Shown one piece after another: positions 48,135 through 59,319 of a stretch of DNA of 64,000 bases. Position 1 is the first letter of the stretch; every line of letters starts with the position of its first letter. A program made the translations under genes and the position numbers. The stretch is from Afifella sp. IM 167 (lineage in GTDB: Bacteria > Pseudomonadota > Alphaproteobacteria > Rhizobiales > Afifellaceae): NCBI RefSeq assembly GCF_020144925.1, contig NZ_NSLC01000005.1, forward strand, positions 62,001 to 126,000. The letters are read 5' to 3'. The notes beneath the pieces are model-generated. The model did no database searches. It was given only the letters and a program-made list of their open reading frames with translations, and was not told the origin of the DNA.

Positions 48135-49193
48135 TCAGCGGCGGATAAGCTGGGTCATCAGCTGGGCGGTATAGTCCACCACCGGGATCACCCGGGCATA
48201 GTTGAGCCGCGTCGGGCCGATCACGCCGAGCACGCCGACGATCCGCTCCGAACCGTCGCGGAACGGCGCCACCACGAGCGAGGAGCCCGACAGCGAGAAG
48301 AGCTTGTTCTCCGAGCCGATGAAGATGCGCACGCCCTCGCCGCCTTCGGCGAGGTCGAGAAGCTGGATGATGTCGCGCTTGGTCTCCAGATCGTCGAAGA
48401 GCACGCGGATGCGCTCCAGATCGTCCAGCGCCTTGAGGTCGTTGAGAAGCTTGGAGCGTCCGCGCACGATCAGCGTCGGCGCGCCCTCCGGCTCGCCCGA
48501 CCATTGCGCCAGCCCTTCGGCAATGATGCCTTCCGACAGCGCGTCGATCTCCCGCCGGCGCTCCTCGCGCTTGCGCTCCAGCTCGGTGCGCGCCTCGGCG
48601 AGCGTCCTACCCCGGATATGGGTGTTGAGGTAGTTGGAGGCTTCCTGCAGCGCCGAGGTCGGCAGGCCGCGCGGCACGGAGACGACGCGGTTTTCCACCG
48701 TCCCTTCCTCCGAGACGAGCACGACCAGCGCCCGTGTCGGTTCGATGCGCACGAATTCGATATGCTTGAGGCGCAGATCCTGCTTGGCGGCGACGACGAC
48801 GCCGGCCCCTTCCGAAAGGCCCGAAAGCGTCTGGCTCGCTTCCGTCAGCAGCGATTCCACGCTCTTTTCCCCGCCGCCGGTGCGCACCTGGCTCTCGATC
48901 GCCTGCCTTTCGCCCTCGCTCAGCCCGCCGATTTCCAGGAGCGAATCGATGAAGAAGCGCAGCCCCATTTCGGTGGGCATGCGCCCGGCGCTGGTATGGG
49001 GGGAGAAGATCAGTCCCATGGATTCCAGGTCCGACATCACGTTGCGGACCGAGGCCGGGGAAAGGGCGGCCGACAGGAGCCGGCTGATGTTGCGCGAGCC
49101 CACCGGCTCGCCGCGATCGAGATAGCCTTCCACGATGCGCCGGAAGATTTCCCGCGAGCGGTCGTCCAGGGCTGTGAGCATCTCGTTCTTCAT
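48135..49193 (-). CDS. hrcA: Heat-inducible transcription repressor HrcA
   Basis: HrcA represses chaperone genes (groESL in alphaproteobacteria) by binding CIRCE inverted repeats. The product has 352 residues with an N-terminal winged helix ([20 protein letters not shown]) and the GAF-like HrcA domain ending [14 protein letters not shown]. No CIRCE element is seen upstream of hrcA or dnaK in this window, so its targets lie elsewhere. The promoter looks RpoH-dependent. Confidence 0.96.
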   Translation of the reverse strand: MKNEMLTALDDRSREIFRRIVEGYLDRGEPVGSRNISRLLSAALSPASVRNVMSDLESMGLIFSPHTSAGRMPTEMGLRFFIDSLLEIGGLSEGERQAIESQVRTGGGEKSVESLLTEASQTLSGLSEGAGVVVAAKQDLRLKHIEFVRIEPTRALVVLVSEEGTVENRVVSVPRGLPTSALQEASNYLNTHIRGRTLAEARTELERKREERRREIDALSEGIIAEGLAQWSGEPEGAPTLIVRGRSKLLNDLKALDDLERIRVLFDDLETKRDIIQLLDLAEGGEGVRIFIGSENKLFSLSGSSLVVAPFRDGSERIVGVLGVIGPTRLNYARVIPVVDYTAQLMTQLIRR

Positions 49194-49237
49194 CGATCCA
49201 CGGGCTGTACCATGCTTTGCGAAGGCTTTGGGCTTGC

Positions 49238-49269
49238 CTCATATTGCTTCGCTCGCCCCCCGGCGCAAG
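49238..49269 (-). promoter_or_regulatory. Probable RpoH promoter of hrcA-grpE
   Basis: On the minus strand CTTG (49269-49266) is followed by exactly 18 bases and GCAATATGAG (49247-49238). It shares ATATGAG with the dnaK promoter and has the same spacing, but two of the fixed bases at the start of the -10 element differ. It lies 45 bases before hrcA. Confidence 0.6.
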
Positions 49270-49335
49270 CGGCGCGCCTTGCGGGGGGCACCGCGAATGC
49301 GTAACAGGACCGACACTTTTGTGGAGGAGATTCCG

Positions 49336-50049
49336 ATGCGCCCATCGCGACGGGCTGCCGAAGAGATGCGCGCTGTTTCGCTGGAGCGTGGCGTTTCCAA
49401 ACACGCCGAGGGTTCCTGCCTCGTGCGCTTCGGCGATACGCAGGTCATGTGCCTGGCGAGCGTTGCCGAGCAGGTTCCGCCCTGGCTGCGCGGCGGCGGC
49501 AAGGGCTGGGTCACGGCCGAATACGGCATGCTGCCCCGCTCGACCGGCGAGCGCATGCGCCGCGAGGCGAGCTCCGGCAAGCAGGGCGGGCGCACGCTGG
49601 AGATCCAGCGGCTCATCGGCCGCTCGCTGCGCGCCGTCACCGATCTGAAAGCCCTCGGCGAGCGCCAGATCACCGTCGACTGCGACGTTCTGCAGGCCGA
49701 TGGCGGCACCCGCACGGCGGCGATCACCGGCGCCTGGGTGGCGCTGCACGACGCGCTTCAGTGGATGCGTGCCCGCGACATCGTCCGCGCGCAGGTCCTG
49801 ACCGATCACGTCGCCGCGGTTTCCTGCGGCATCCATGAGGGCGATCCGGTTCTCGACCTCGACTATGCGGAGGATTCGGCGGCCGAAACCGACGCCAACT
49901 TCGTCATGACGGGCGCCGGCAACCTCGTCGAGGTTCAGGCGACGGCCGAAGGCGCGCCGTTCTCGGAGGAAGAGCTGACGAAACTTCTCACGCTCGCCCG
50001 TGGCGGCATCTCGCGCCTCGTCGAACTGCAGAAGATGGCGGTCGGCTGA
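49336..50049 (+). CDS. rph: Ribonuclease PH
   Basis: RNase PH trims tRNA 3' ends by phosphorolysis. The product has 237 residues, starts [19 protein letters not shown] and carries the phosphate-binding [12 protein letters not shown] and the conserved [20 protein letters not shown] precedes the ATG. It is divergent from hrcA and starts the run rph-rdgB-hemW. Confidence 0.97.
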   Translation: MRPSRRAAEEMRAVSLERGVSKHAEGSCLVRFGDTQVMCLASVAEQVPPWLRGGGKGWVTAEYGMLPRSTGERMRREASSGKQGGRTLEIQRLIGRSLRAVTDLKALGERQITVDCDVLQADGGTRTAAITGAWVALHDALQWMRARDIVRAQVLTDHVAAVSCGIHEGDPVLDLDYAEDSAAETDANFVMTGAGNLVEVQATAEGAPFSEEELTKLLTLARGGISRLVELQKMAVG

Positions 50050-50050
50050 G

Positions 50051-50710
50051 ATGCAGGGCGTGCGTCTCCATCCCGGTCCGCTGGTCGTTGCCAGCCACAA
50101 TGCCGGCAAGGTGGCGGAGATCTCCGATCTCCTCTCGCCCTATGGCTTTGACGTGCGCGCGGCCGCCGATATCGGTCTCATCGAGCCGGAGGAGACGGGC
50201 GAGACCTTTGCCGAGAACGCGGTGCTGAAGGCCCGCGCCGCCGCCGCGGCCTCCGGCCTTCCCGCGCTCGCCGACGATTCCGGCCTTGCGGTCGAGGCGC
50301 TTGACGGCGCGCCCGGCATCTATTCGGCCCGCTGGGCCGGCGACGGGCGCGATTTCGCCCAGGCGATGCGCAACATCGAGGAAAAGCTCGCCGGCCTCGG
50401 CGCCGACAGCCCGCAAAAGCGCCGCGCCGCCTTCGTCTGCGTGCTGGCTCTGGCTATGCCCGAAGGCGCGGTGGAGACCTTTGAAGGCAGGGTGGAAGGC
50501 ACGCTCGTCTGGCCGCCGCGCGGCGACAGGGGTTTCGGCTACGATCCGATGTTCCTGCCCGAGGGCCATTCCCGCACCTTCGGCGAGATGAGCGCGGAGG
50601 AAAAGCACGGCTGGCGCCCAGGCGAGGAAGAGGCGCTGTCGCATCGCGCCCGGGCCTTCAAGGCCTTTGCGGCGTCCTGCCTTCCTGCAGCGTCTGCCGT
50701 GGCTGGGTGA
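50051..50710 (+). CDS. rdgB: XTP/dITP diphosphatase (non-canonical purine NTPase)
   Basis: RdgB hydrolyses dITP, XTP and dHAPTP-like nucleotides to keep deaminated purines out of DNA. The signature [11 protein letters not shown] is at the N-terminus and [10 protein letters not shown] with [10 protein letters not shown] at the C-terminus. It has 219 residues. The ATG is 1 base past the rph stop, so translation is coupled. Confidence 0.96.
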   Translation: MQGVRLHPGPLVVASHNAGKVAEISDLLSPYGFDVRAAADIGLIEPEETGETFAENAVLKARAAAAASGLPALADDSGLAVEALDGAPGIYSARWAGDGRDFAQAMRNIEEKLAGLGADSPQKRRAAFVCVLALAMPEGAVETFEGRVEGTLVWPPRGDRGFGYDPMFLPEGHSRTFGEMSAEEKHGWRPGEEEALSHRARAFKAFAASCLPAASAVAG

Positions 50711-50731
50711 TTCGACAGTGGCGATTGGGCA

Positions 50732-51889
50732 ATGATTCCGCCGGAAGAGACCCGCTTTGCCGTCTACCTGCACTGGCCGTTCTGCGCGGCCAAGTGCCCT
50801 TATTGCGACTTCAATTCCCATGTCCGCCACAAGCCGGTGGACGAAGCCGCCTTCGTGGAGGCCTTTTCGCGCGAGCTTGCCCGTTTCGGCGAGCGCACGC
50901 CGGGCCGCACCGTCACCTCGATCTTCTTCGGCGGCGGCACGCCCTCGCTGATGCGCCCGGCGACGGTGGAGGGCCTGCTTAAGGCCGTCGCCGCCAACTG
51001 GACGGTCGCCGCCAATGCCGAGATCACGCTCGAAGCGAACCCTTCCAGCGTCGAGGCCGAGCGCTTTCGCGGCTACCGCGCGGCCGGCGTCAACCGCGTT
51101 TCGCTGGGCGTCCAGGCGCTCGACGATGCCTCGCTGCGAGCGCTCGGGCGCCTGCACAACCGCGCCGAGGCGCTCGCCGCCGTCGAGCTGGCGCGCCAGC
51201 TCTTCCCGCGGCTTTCCTTCGACCTCATCTACGCCCGCTCCGGCCAGACGCTGAAGGCCTGGCGCACGGAGCTGACCGAGGCGCTCACCTTCGCCGCCGA
51301 CCATCTCTCGCTCTACCAGCTGACGATCGAGTCGGGCACGCCCTTCGCCGCCCTCCACCGTGCCGGCAAGCTGGTCGTCCCGGGCCCGGACGAGGGCGCC
51401 GATTTCTACGAGCTCACCCAGGAAATGACGGCGCGGGCCGGGCTTCCCGCCTATGAAATCTCCAACCACGCCGAGCCGGGGGCGGAAAGCCGCCACAACC
51501 TCACCTACTGGCGCCATGGCGAGTTCGTCGGTTCGGGCCCCGGCGCCCATGGCCGCATCGTCGGTGAAAAGGGACGCGTCGCCACGGCGACCGAGCCGCA
51601 TCCGGAGCGCTGGCTGGAAAGGGTCGCCGAAAAGGGCGAGGGCCTCGTCGAGGATGGTCTCCTCACGCTGGAGGAGGAGGCGGACGAGATGCTCGTCATG
51701 GGCCTTCGCCTCACCGAGGGCATCGAGCTGGAGCGCTACCACGCCCTTGCCGGCCGGCCGTTGCAGAAGAGGCGCATCGCCGACCTCGTCGAGCATGGCA
51801 TGGTCCGCCTCGATCCGTCGGGCCGGCTCGTCGCGACGCCCGACGGGCTCGCCGTGCTCGATGCCGTCGTGGCCGACCTTGCCGCATAG
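50732..51889 (+). CDS. hemW: Radical-SAM haem chaperone HemW
   Basis: HemW is a radical SAM protein that hands haem to target proteins; it was formerly called a coproporphyrinogen oxidase. The FeS motif is CAAKCPYCDFN (Cys-x3-Cys-x2-Cys) and the Gly-rich SAM site is FFGGGTPSLM. The extra upstream cysteine of true HemN is absent. It has 385 residues. The rph-rdgB-hemW order is typical for alphaproteobacteria. Confidence 0.94.
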   Translation: MIPPEETRFAVYLHWPFCAAKCPYCDFNSHVRHKPVDEAAFVEAFSRELARFGERTPGRTVTSIFFGGGTPSLMRPATVEGLLKAVAANWTVAANAEITLEANPSSVEAERFRGYRAAGVNRVSLGVQALDDASLRALGRLHNRAEALAAVELARQLFPRLSFDLIYARSGQTLKAWRTELTEALTFAADHLSLYQLTIESGTPFAALHRAGKLVVPGPDEGADFYELTQEMTARAGLPAYEISNHAEPGAESRHNLTYWRHGEFVGSGPGAHGRIVGEKGRVATATEPHPERWLERVAEKGEGLVEDGLLTLEEEADEMLVMGLRLTEGIELERYHALAGRPLQKRRIADLVEHGMVRLDPSGRLVATPDGLAVLDAVVADLAA

Positions 51890-51975
51890 GCGCGCAATGC
51901 CGGATGCTTAACCGGCCCTTAAATCGCCCCTTTTAGCCTGCGAGGAAGACTTCTCATCCAACGGACAGGCGGCTG

Positions 51976-54048
51976 ATGGCAGCCCGAAGGCAAAAGGAGC
52001 GCCGCGAGCCGCGCTTCGAGGACGCGCCGCGCGACACGGGGGCGCCGAAAAGACGGTCCCGGAAGAAGGCCTCCCGCAAGAAGAGCGGCGGTCTTTTCGG
52101 CCGCGCGATCTACTGGGGCGCCGTCCTCTCCGTCTGGGCGCTGATCGGTGCCGTCGGCATCGTCGCCTGGTACGGCATCCAGATGCCGCCGATCTCCGAA
52201 TGGAAGGTGCCGGAGCGCCCGCCGAACGTGCGCATTCTCGCGGTCGACGGGAGCCTGATCGCCAATCGCGGCGATACCGGCGGCGAGGCCGTGCGTCTCA
52301 CCGAGCTTCCGGCCTATGTCCCGAACGCCGTCATCGCCATCGAGGACCACCGCTACCGCCACCATTTCGGCGTCGACCCGATCGGGCTCAGCCGCGCCGT
52401 GGTGCGCAACCTCATTTCCGGCGGCGTGGTGGAAGGGGGCTCCACGCTCACCCAGCAGCTCGCCAAGAACATGTTCCTGACGCCCGAGCGCTCCATCCGG
52501 CGCAAGATCCAGGAGATGCTGCTCGCCCTCTGGCTGGAGCAGAAATACTCCAAGGACCAGATCCTGGAGATGTATCTCAACCGGGTCTATTTCGGCGGCG
52601 GCGCCTACGGCGTCGACGCGGCGGCGCACCGTTATTTCGCCAAGGGCGCCGATTCGCTCACCCTCAAGGAGGCGGCCATGCTCGCCGCTCTCCTCAAGGC
52701 GCCTTCGCGCTACCAGCCGGACCGCAATTTCGACGCCGCCGAGGAGCGCGCCGACCTCGTCCTCGCCGCCATGGCACGCGAGGGTTTCGTCTCGTCCGAC
52801 AGGGCCGCGCAGGCGAAGGCCTCCAAGCCGCGCATCGCCTCGCGCAACCGCGTCCATGCGGAGAACTATGTCGCCGATTTCGTCATGGACCGGCTTCCCT
52901 CCTATGTCGGCGCCATCAACGAGGATCTCGTCGTCCACACCACGCTCGACATGGGCCTGGAACGCGAGGCGGAATTCGCGCTGGTGGAGGGGCTGCGCGC
53001 CCATGGCGAGAAATACGGCGTGAGGCAGGGGGCGCTCGTCGCCCTTGACGGTACAGGCGCCATCCGCGCCATGGTGGGCGGGCGCTCCTACAAGGAAAGC
53101 CAGTTCAACCGCGCAGTTCAGGCGAAGCGCCAGCCGGGCTCCGCCTTCAAGCCCTTCGTCTACCTGACGGCGCTGGAGCATGGCCTGCGGCCGAACACGG
53201 TGCGCGTCGACGAGCCGGTGAAGATCGGCAAGTGGGAGCCCCACAATTATTCCAACAAATACGAGGGCGCCGTCACCCTGACGACGGCGCTGTCGCACTC
53301 GCTCAATACCGTCGCCGCCAAGCTCGCCGCCGAGCTCGGGCCGAAGAACATCGCCGAGACGGCGCACCGCATGGGCATCAGCTCCGACCTGACGGCGAAC
53401 GCGACCATCGCGCTCGGCACGTCCGAGGTCAGCCTCCTGGAGCTCACCGGCGCCTACGATCCGCTCTCCAACGGCGGCTTCGCCGTCCTGCCGCACGTCA
53501 TCCAGAGCGTCACCACGGCGGCGGGCCGCGAGCTCTTCCACCGTTCCCCGCCAGGCCTCGGCCGCATCCTCGATCTCGGGACGGTCGCGATGATGAACGA
53601 GATGATGAAGGCGACGCTGGAGGTCGGCACCGGCCGCAAGGCACAGATCCCCGGCTGGCCGGCGGGCGGCAAGACCGGCACCAGCCAGGATTGGCGGGAT
53701 GCCTGGTTCGTTGGCTATACCGCCAATCTCACCGCCGGTGTCTGGCTCGGCAACGACGACAACTCCCCGACCGACAAGGCTTCCGGCGGCAACCTGCCCG
53801 CGATGATCTGGTCCGATTTCATGCGCGAGGCGCATCGCGGCGTGCAGGTGGCGCAGCTGCCGGGCGAGGGGCTCTACAGCCGCGTCGCCGATCAGTCGCC
53901 CGCGGTCGGCGGCGGCACGTCGGACGACCGCTACTACCAGAGCTGGATCCAGAACCGCGATGCCAGCGGCCCGCAGCGCCGGGCGGAGCGTTCCGGAAAT
54001 TCGGGCGGCGGGATCGGCGCCTTCTTCGGCCGCATCTTCGGCAACTAG
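51976..54048 (+). CDS. Class A penicillin-binding protein (PBP1-type)
   Basis: A 690-residue bifunctional cell-wall synthase. A basic N-terminus is followed by one membrane helix (about residues 42-65). The GT51 glycosyltransferase domain has its catalytic Glu in [14 protein letters not shown] and the [12 protein letters not shown] motif. The transpeptidase domain has SxxK in PGSAFKPF, SxN in SHSLNTV and KTG in GGKTGTSQ. The C-terminus is Gly/Arg-rich. It resembles the shorter PBP1 (MrcB/PbpC-like) group more than PBP1A. No lipoprotein activator gene is adjacent. Confidence 0.94.
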   Translation: MAARRQKERREPRFEDAPRDTGAPKRRSRKKASRKKSGGLFGRAIYWGAVLSVWALIGAVGIVAWYGIQMPPISEWKVPERPPNVRILAVDGSLIANRGDTGGEAVRLTELPAYVPNAVIAIEDHRYRHHFGVDPIGLSRAVVRNLISGGVVEGGSTLTQQLAKNMFLTPERSIRRKIQEMLLALWLEQKYSKDQILEMYLNRVYFGGGAYGVDAAAHRYFAKGADSLTLKEAAMLAALLKAPSRYQPDRNFDAAEERADLVLAAMAREGFVSSDRAAQAKASKPRIASRNRVHAENYVADFVMDRLPSYVGAINEDLVVHTTLDMGLEREAEFALVEGLRAHGEKYGVRQGALVALDGTGAIRAMVGGRSYKESQFNRAVQAKRQPGSAFKPFVYLTALEHGLRPNTVRVDEPVKIGKWEPHNYSNKYEGAVTLTTALSHSLNTVAAKLAAELGPKNIAETAHRMGISSDLTANATIALGTSEVSLLELTGAYDPLSNGGFAVLPHVIQSVTTAAGRELFHRSPPGLGRILDLGTVAMMNEMMKATLEVGTGRKAQIPGWPAGGKTGTSQDWRDAWFVGYTANLTAGVWLGNDDNSPTDKASGGNLPAMIWSDFMREAHRGVQVAQLPGEGLYSRVADQSPAVGGGTSDDRYYQSWIQNRDASGPQRRAERSGNSGGGIGAFFGRIFGN

Positions 54049-54206
54049 TCCTTAGCGACGAGGAGGTTGCCGCCGGGCCCGCTATTTGCGGCGGATTTGC
54101 GACAAGCCTTGACGGCAGCCCCCCTCGCGGGCAAACACCGGCGCCACGACCTGCCTGCCGGAACGGATCCCCGCCGGCTTATTTCGCTTCAAGGAGGCGT
54201 GTCAGC

Positions 54207-55376
54207 GTGCCAAGAGAGCAATTCCTCTTTACCTCCGAATCCGTCTCGGAGGGCCATCCCGACAAGGTCTGCGACCGCATCTCCGACGCCGTCGTCGATG
54301 CGCATCTGGCAGCGCTTCCCGAAGCACGGGTAGCCTGCGAGACGCTCGCCACCACCAACCGCGTCGTCATCGCGGGCGAGGTGCGTGGCGCTCCGCAGAT
54401 CGATGCTTCCGTCGTGGAAAAATGTGCCCGCCAGGCGATCCGCGAGATCGGCTACGAGCAGGATGGCTTCCACTGGGAAACGTGCAAGGTCGAGGTGCTG
54501 CTGCACGAGCAGTCGCCCGATATCGCCCAGGGCGTCGATGCCGCCGAGACCAAGGAAGAGGGCGCGGGCGACCAGGGCATCATGTTCGGCTTCGCCTGCC
54601 GCGAGACGCCGGAGCTGATGCCGGCCCCCATCCTCTACGCCCACAAGATCCTGCACCTCATGGCCGAGGCCCGCCATGCGGGCAGGGCGCCGGAGCTGAT
54701 GCCCGATTCCAAGTCGCAGGTCACCGTGCGCTACGAGAACGGCGTGCCGGTCGGTGTGCATTCGGTGGTCGTCTCCACCCAGCATGCCGACGGGCTTTCC
54801 TCCGGCGACGTCCGGGCGATCGTCGAGCCCTATGTGCTCGAAGCCCTGCCGGAAGGCTGGGTGACGCCTGAGACGATCTGGCACGTCAATCCGACCGGCA
54901 AGTTCGTCGTCGGCGGCCCGGACGGCGATTGCGGCCTCACCGGCCGCAAGATCATCGTCGACACCTATGGCGGCGCGGCCCCCCATGGCGGCGGCGCCTT
55001 CTCCGGCAAGGACCCGACCAAGGTCGATCGCTCGGCCGCCTATGCGGCGCGCTACCTCGCCAAGAACATCGTCGCGGCCGATCTCGCCGAGCGCTGCACC
55101 ATCCAGCTTTCCTATGCCATCGGCGTCGCCAAGCCGCTGTCGATCTATGTCGACATGCACGAGACGGCGAAGAATGTGCGGGCCGACCAGATCGAGAAGG
55201 CGATCGACAAGGTGATGGATCTCTCCCCGCGGGGCATCCGCCAGCATCTGTCGCTCAACCGGCCGATCTATGCGCGCACGTCCTCCTACGGCCATTTCGG
55301 CCGTCCGGCGGAGGATGACGGCGGCTTCTCCTGGGAGAGGACCGACCTCGCCGACAGGCTCCGCGACGCGCTGTAA
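54207..55376 (+). CDS. metK: S-adenosylmethionine synthetase
   Basis: MetK makes SAM from methionine and ATP. The N-terminal [20 protein letters not shown] and the loop [13 protein letters not shown] are diagnostic, and the phosphate loop [19 protein letters not shown] (19 residues) is intact. The start is GTG at 54207 with AAGGAGG about 9 bases upstream. It has 389 residues. The 158-base leader shows no SAM-II or SAM/SAH riboswitch that I could recognise. trmB follows, as in other Hyphomicrobiales. Confidence 0.97.
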   Translation: MPREQFLFTSESVSEGHPDKVCDRISDAVVDAHLAALPEARVACETLATTNRVVIAGEVRGAPQIDASVVEKCARQAIREIGYEQDGFHWETCKVEVLLHEQSPDIAQGVDAAETKEEGAGDQGIMFGFACRETPELMPAPILYAHKILHLMAEARHAGRAPELMPDSKSQVTVRYENGVPVGVHSVVVSTQHADGLSSGDVRAIVEPYVLEALPEGWVTPETIWHVNPTGKFVVGGPDGDCGLTGRKIIVDTYGGAAPHGGGAFSGKDPTKVDRSAAYAARYLAKNIVAADLAERCTIQLSYAIGVAKPLSIYVDMHETAKNVRADQIEKAIDKVMDLSPRGIRQHLSLNRPIYARTSSYGHFGRPAEDDGGFSWERTDLADRLRDAL

Positions 55377-55422
55377 CGCACACTGAGCCGGGGGCGGGCG
55401 CCTTGTTGGCGCCCGGGCCGAA

Positions 55423-56124
55423 ATGAAGCGGGCCGAGCGCCGCGATTCTTTCTTCGGAAGGCGCAAGGGCAAGCGGATGACGGCCTCGCGGCAGGCGCTG
55501 CTGGAAAAGCGCCTGCCGGAGCTTCTCGTCGAGATCGGCGAACCCGCGCCGGATGATCTGGCGGCGCTCTTTCCCGTTCCGGTCCGCGAGGTTCGCCTCG
55601 AGATCGGCTTCGGCGGCGGCGAGCATCTCATGCATCGCGCCCGCGAGAATCCGGACATCGGCTATATCGGGATCGAGCCGTTCCAGAACGGCCTCGCCAA
55701 GGCGGTTTCGGCGACCGAGACCGAAGGGCTGCGCAACGTGCGCCTGCATTCGGCCGATGCCGGGCCCTTTCTCGACTGGGTGCCGGCGGCCTCCCTTTCT
55801 TCCGTCGACCTTCTCTATCCCGACCCCTGGCCGAAGAAGCGCCACTTCAAGCGCCGCTTCGTCAATGCCCAGAACCTTGAGCGCATCTGGCGCGCGCTGA
55901 AGCCGGGCGGGCGTTTCCGCTTTGCCACCGACATCGTCTCCTATGCCGATTGGACGATGGTGGAGGTCGCCGGCCATGGCGGCTTTCTCTTCCTCGCCGA
56001 AAGGGCCGAGGACTGGCACCGGCCCTTTCCCGGCTGGCCGGGCACCCGCTACGAGGCGAAGGCCATGCGCGAAGGCAGAACGCCGGTCTATTTCACTTTC
56101 GAGAAGCGAGCTGAAGGGAGCTAG
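55423..56124 (+). CDS. trmB: tRNA (guanine-N7-)-methyltransferase
   Basis: TrmB methylates G46 in the variable loop of tRNA with SAM. The product has 233 residues, with the SAM site LEIGFGGGEHLMHRA and the catalytic/tRNA motif LLYPDPWPKKRHFKRRF. The C-terminal GTRYEAKAM is typical. It converges with the gamma-glutamyltransferase gene and overlaps its last 4 bases. Confidence 0.97.
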   Translation: MKRAERRDSFFGRRKGKRMTASRQALLEKRLPELLVEIGEPAPDDLAALFPVPVREVRLEIGFGGGEHLMHRARENPDIGYIGIEPFQNGLAKAVSATETEGLRNVRLHSADAGPFLDWVPAASLSSVDLLYPDPWPKKRHFKRRFVNAQNLERIWRALKPGGRFRFATDIVSYADWTMVEVAGHGGFLFLAERAEDWHRPFPGWPGTRYEAKAMREGRTPVYFTFEKRAEGS

Positions 56125-57620
56125 GCGAGCGCGAAGACGCCGCCGCGGCGCGGATCGCCCCAGCCGGAAAAGCCGCCCCGCCCGTCGCTGCCGGCGACAT
56201 GCACGCCGCCGAAATACATCGACCTCTCGCGCCAGGCCTTGAGGTCGGGCTGGAGGGCCTGGAGCGCTTCAAGGTCGTCCCGCTCGCCGGCCGCCTCCAC
56301 GTCGAGCCTGCCGTTCTCGTAATGCAGCCGCGCCGCCTCCACCGCCGCGCGCGGCTCCATCCCCTCCAGAAGAAGATTTGCCTCGACGTTGAAGACAGCC
56401 GTGCGGATACGCGAGGAGCCGCCCGTGCCGAGCGCGAGGACTCGGCCGGCCGATCCATGGGAGACGGGCGCATGGGCGATCGTCGGCGCCATCATGGAGG
56501 AAAGGCGGATACCGGCCTCGCATTGATGGAAGCCCGCCGGGTTGAGGTCCTCCTCCCCCAGCATGTTGTTGAGCATGAAGCCCATGCCGGGCACGAGCCG
56601 GCCGTTGCCCTCGCCGTTGGAGACGGTGACGGCGGCCGCCATGCCGTCCGCATCGACGACGCTGACATGGGTGGTGCCGCGGCTGACGACCCGGCTCGTC
56701 GCCGCGCCGGCCCCGTCTGCGCCGAAGATCTCCGACGCGCGGCCGGAAAGGCGCGCCGCCTCCATTTCGGCGAGTGCGGCAAGCCGTGCCGGCCCGTCGC
56801 TCGCCCCGGAGCGCTCCAGCGCCTTGAGGGCAAGGCCCGAAAGGATGCCGCCGAGCGCCGGCGGCGCGTTGAGGAAGAGCGAGAATTCGCCGAGCCGCAT
56901 CCGCGCCGGCGCGCGCTCCGCGACCCGATAGGCGGCAAAATCGGCCCGTTCCAGAAGCCCGCCATGGGCGCGGCATTCGCCGATCATGGCCTCTTCCACC
57001 GCCTCGCTCCGCCCGGCGGCGATCTCGGCGAGGGCTTCCGAAAGGGCCGGGTTGGCGTAGGGCTCGCCCTCTTCCAGGAGCCGGCCGGCCGGCGCGAAGA
57101 GCTTTCGGCCTTCCTCTTCGAAGGTGAGGATCGGCGCCACGATTCGAAACATCTTCGCCTGCATCGGGGCGAGCGGAATGCCCGCCCGCGCCGCGGCGAT
57201 GGCCGGCTGCGGCAGGTCGGAGAAGGCGAGCCGCCCGTGCTTCTCGGAGGCAAGCTTCAGCCCCGGCAGGATGCCGGGCGTTGCGGCCGCGCCCGCGCCG
57301 ATATGGAAGGCCTGCGTCGTCTCGCCGAAATCGGCGTGGATCTCTTGAAACTCGATCTCCCGCCGCACCGGCAGGGCGAGAGGAGCGTTGCAGAAGAAGT
57401 CGTAGAGATGCGCCCCGGCACTTTCGCCGGTCCCGTCATGGGCGATGAGGAAGCCGCCGCCGCCCGGCGCGGCGAGGACCGGCTCGGTAAAGCAGGCCAT
57501 GAAGAGGGCGGCGATGGCCGCATCGACGGCATTGCCGCCGGCCCGCAGCACCTCCACGGCCGCCCGCGCCGTTTCCGGATGGCCGCAGGCGACGGCGCCC
57601 CTCGTCCCGTTCGCGCTCAT
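56121..57620 (-). CDS. Gamma-glutamyltransferase homologue without signal peptide
   Basis: A 499-residue Ntn-hydrolase of the gamma-glutamyltransferase family. The self-cleaving and nucleophilic Thr is in RGTTHVSVVDADGMA, and the N-terminal GGNAVDAAIAAL and PGGGGFL motifs are present. Classical Ggt has 560-590 residues and is periplasmic; this form is shorter and has no signal peptide, so it is probably cytoplasmic with an uncertain substrate (glutathione, an acyl-amide or another gamma-glutamyl compound). The ATG at 57620 is 80 bases past pckA, behind that gene's terminator. Confidence 0.88.
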   Translation of the reverse strand: MSANGTRGAVACGHPETARAAVEVLRAGGNAVDAAIAALFMACFTEPVLAAPGGGGFLIAHDGTGESAGAHLYDFFCNAPLALPVRREIEFQEIHADFGETTQAFHIGAGAAATPGILPGLKLASEKHGRLAFSDLPQPAIAAARAGIPLAPMQAKMFRIVAPILTFEEEGRKLFAPAGRLLEEGEPYANPALSEALAEIAAGRSEAVEEAMIGECRAHGGLLERADFAAYRVAERAPARMRLGEFSLFLNAPPALGGILSGLALKALERSGASDGPARLAALAEMEAARLSGRASEIFGADGAGAATSRVVSRGTTHVSVVDADGMAAAVTVSNGEGNGRLVPGMGFMLNNMLGEEDLNPAGFHQCEAGIRLSSMMAPTIAHAPVSHGSAGRVLALGTGGSSRIRTAVFNVEANLLLEGMEPRAAVEAARLHYENGRLDVEAAGERDDLEALQALQPDLKAWRERSMYFGGVHVAGSDGRGGFSGWGDPRRGGVFALA

Positions 57621-57635
57621 GGGAGAAGGCTAACG

Positions 57636-57672
57636 AAAACGGGCGGGGCGGCCAATTCGCCGCTCCCGCCCG
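57636..57672 (-). terminator. Rho-independent terminator after pckA
   Basis: A long GC hairpin (arms GGGCGGGAGCGGC and GCCGCCCCGCCC on the minus strand, with one small bulge) is followed by TTTTCG. It lies 28 bases after pckA and just before the gamma-glutamyltransferase start codon. Confidence 0.82.
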
Positions 57673-57699
57673 CAAAGACGCAGGAAATGCCGGGCGCCG

Positions 57700-59319
57700 C
57701 TATTCGGCGGCGTCCTTCAGCCGCGGCGCGGCGGCGAGCACTTCCGTGTCGACGTCGCCGGCGAACTGCTGGAAGTTCTCGCTGAACATTTCCAGGAGCT
57801 TCTGGGCCTGGCGGTCATAGGCGTCCTTGTCCGACCAGGTGGAGCGCGGATCGAGCACCGAATTGTCCTCGATGCCGTCGACCGCCTTCGGCACGGCAAG
57901 GCCGAAGACCGGCTCGGCGGTCATCTCGGCATTGTCCAGTTCGCCGCCGAGGGCGGCGTGCAGCAGCCGGCGGGTCAGCTTCAGCGGCATGCGCTTGCCG
58001 ACGCCATAGGGCCCGGCGCTCCAGCCGGTATTGACCAGCCAGCAGGTGACGTCGTGGCGGTTGATGTGCTTGCGCAACAGGTCGCCGTAGACGGCCGGAA
58101 GGCGCGGCATGAAGGGCGCGCCGAAGCAGGTGGAGAAGGTCGCCTCCGGCTCGGTGACGCCGCGCTCGGTGCCGGCCACCTTGGCGGTGTAGCCGGACAG
58201 GAAGTGCACCATCGCCTGCTCGGGCGTCAGCCTGGCGATCGGCGGCAGAACGCCGAAGGCGTCGCAGGTCAGCATGACGATGTGGTTGGGCTGGCCGCCC
58301 ATGCCGCTTTCGGAAGCGTTGGCGATGAAGTCGAGCGGATAGGCCGCGCGGGTGTTCTCCGTCAGCGAGCCGTCGTCGAAGTCGGGCTCGCGGGTCGCGT
58401 CGTCGAGGACGACGTTCTCCAGCACGCAGCCGAAGCGCGTCGCCGCGTCGTAGATCTCCGGCTCCTGCTCGGGCGACAGGCGGATGGTCTTGGCGTAGCA
58501 GCCGCCCTCGAAATTGAAGACGGCGTTGTCGCTCCAGCCATGCTCGTCGTCGCCGATGAGCGTGCGCTCCGGATCGGCCGAGAGCGTCGTCTTGCCGGTG
58601 CCGGAGAGGCCGAAGAAGATCGCCACGTCGCCGTTGTCGGCCTCGTTCGCCGAGCAGTGCATCGGCATGACGCCCTTTTCCGGCAGAAGGTAGTTGAGGA
58701 CCGTGAAGACCGACTTCTTGATCTCGCCGGCATAGGCCGAGCCGCCGATGAGGATGAGGCCGTTGGTGAGGTCGCAGGCGATCACCGTCTCGGTGCGGCA
58801 GCCATGGCGCTCCGGATCGGCCGCGAAGCTCGGCAGGTCGATGATGGTGAACTGCGGCGCAAACCCGTCGAGCGCCTCGCGCGGCGGGCGGCGAAGCAGG
58901 TTGCGGATGAACAGCGAATGCCAGGCCATCTCCGTGTAGACGCGCACGTTGAGCCGGTTTTCCGGATCGGCGCCGCCCCACAGGTCCTGCGCATAGAGGT
59001 TCATGCCGGCGACGTGCTTGAGGAAATCTTCCTTCAGCCGCGCGAAGGCCTCGGGCTCCATGGCGCCGTTGCCGCCCCACCAGATCGTGCCCTCGGTCTT
59101 GGCGTCGCGGACGATGAACTTGTCCTTGGGCGAGCGGCCGGTGTGCTTGCCGGTCGTCGCGACTACCGCGCCATCCGACGAGAAGCGAGCCTCGGCCCTG
59201 CGAATAGCGTGTTCTGCCAGCTCCGCCTGGGGAAGGTTCCAGAATACCGTCTTCGCTTTGTCGAGACCAATCGCTTCCGCCCCACAGGCGGGATTACGCT
59301 TGCCAAACTCCTCCACCAC
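57700..59319 (-). CDS. pckA: Phosphoenolpyruvate carboxykinase (ATP)
   Basis: PckA converts oxaloacetate to phosphoenolpyruvate, the entry to gluconeogenesis when rhizobia grow on dicarboxylates. The ATP-binding loop is [13 protein letters not shown], the substrate region is [13 protein letters not shown], and the metal motif is around [10 protein letters not shown]. It has 539 residues. Start: two tandem GTG codons (59319, 59316) follow AGGAG; the first is immediately after an in-frame TGA. It is divergent from chvI, matching rhizobial order. Confidence 0.97.
   Translation of the reverse strand: MVEEFGKRNPACGAEAIGLDKAKTVFWNLPQAELAEHAIRRAEARFSSDGAVVATTGKHTGRSPKDKFIVRDAKTEGTIWWGGNGAMEPEAFARLKEDFLKHVAGMNLYAQDLWGGADPENRLNVRVYTEMAWHSLFIRNLLRRPPREALDGFAPQFTIIDLPSFAADPERHGCRTETVIACDLTNGLILIGGSAYAGEIKKSVFTVLNYLLPEKGVMPMHCSANEADNGDVAIFFGLSGTGKTTLSADPERTLIGDDEHGWSDNAVFNFEGGCYAKTIRLSPEQEPEIYDAATRFGCVLENVVLDDATREPDFDDGSLTENTRAAYPLDFIANASESGMGGQPNHIVMLTCDAFGVLPPIARLTPEQAMVHFLSGYTAKVAGTERGVTEPEATFSTCFGAPFMPRLPAVYGDLLRKHINRHDVTCWLVNTGWSAGPYGVGKRMPLKLTRRLLHAALGGELDNAEMTAEPVFGLAVPKAVDGIEDNSVLDPRSTWSDKDAYDRQAQKLLEMFSENFQQFAGDVDTEVLAAAPRLKDAAE

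Noticed and set aside
54049-54206. Possible SAM-responsive riboswitch upstream of metK
   Set aside because: No match to the SAM-II or SAM/SAH core could be seen by eye in the 158-base leader. A covariance-model search would decide.
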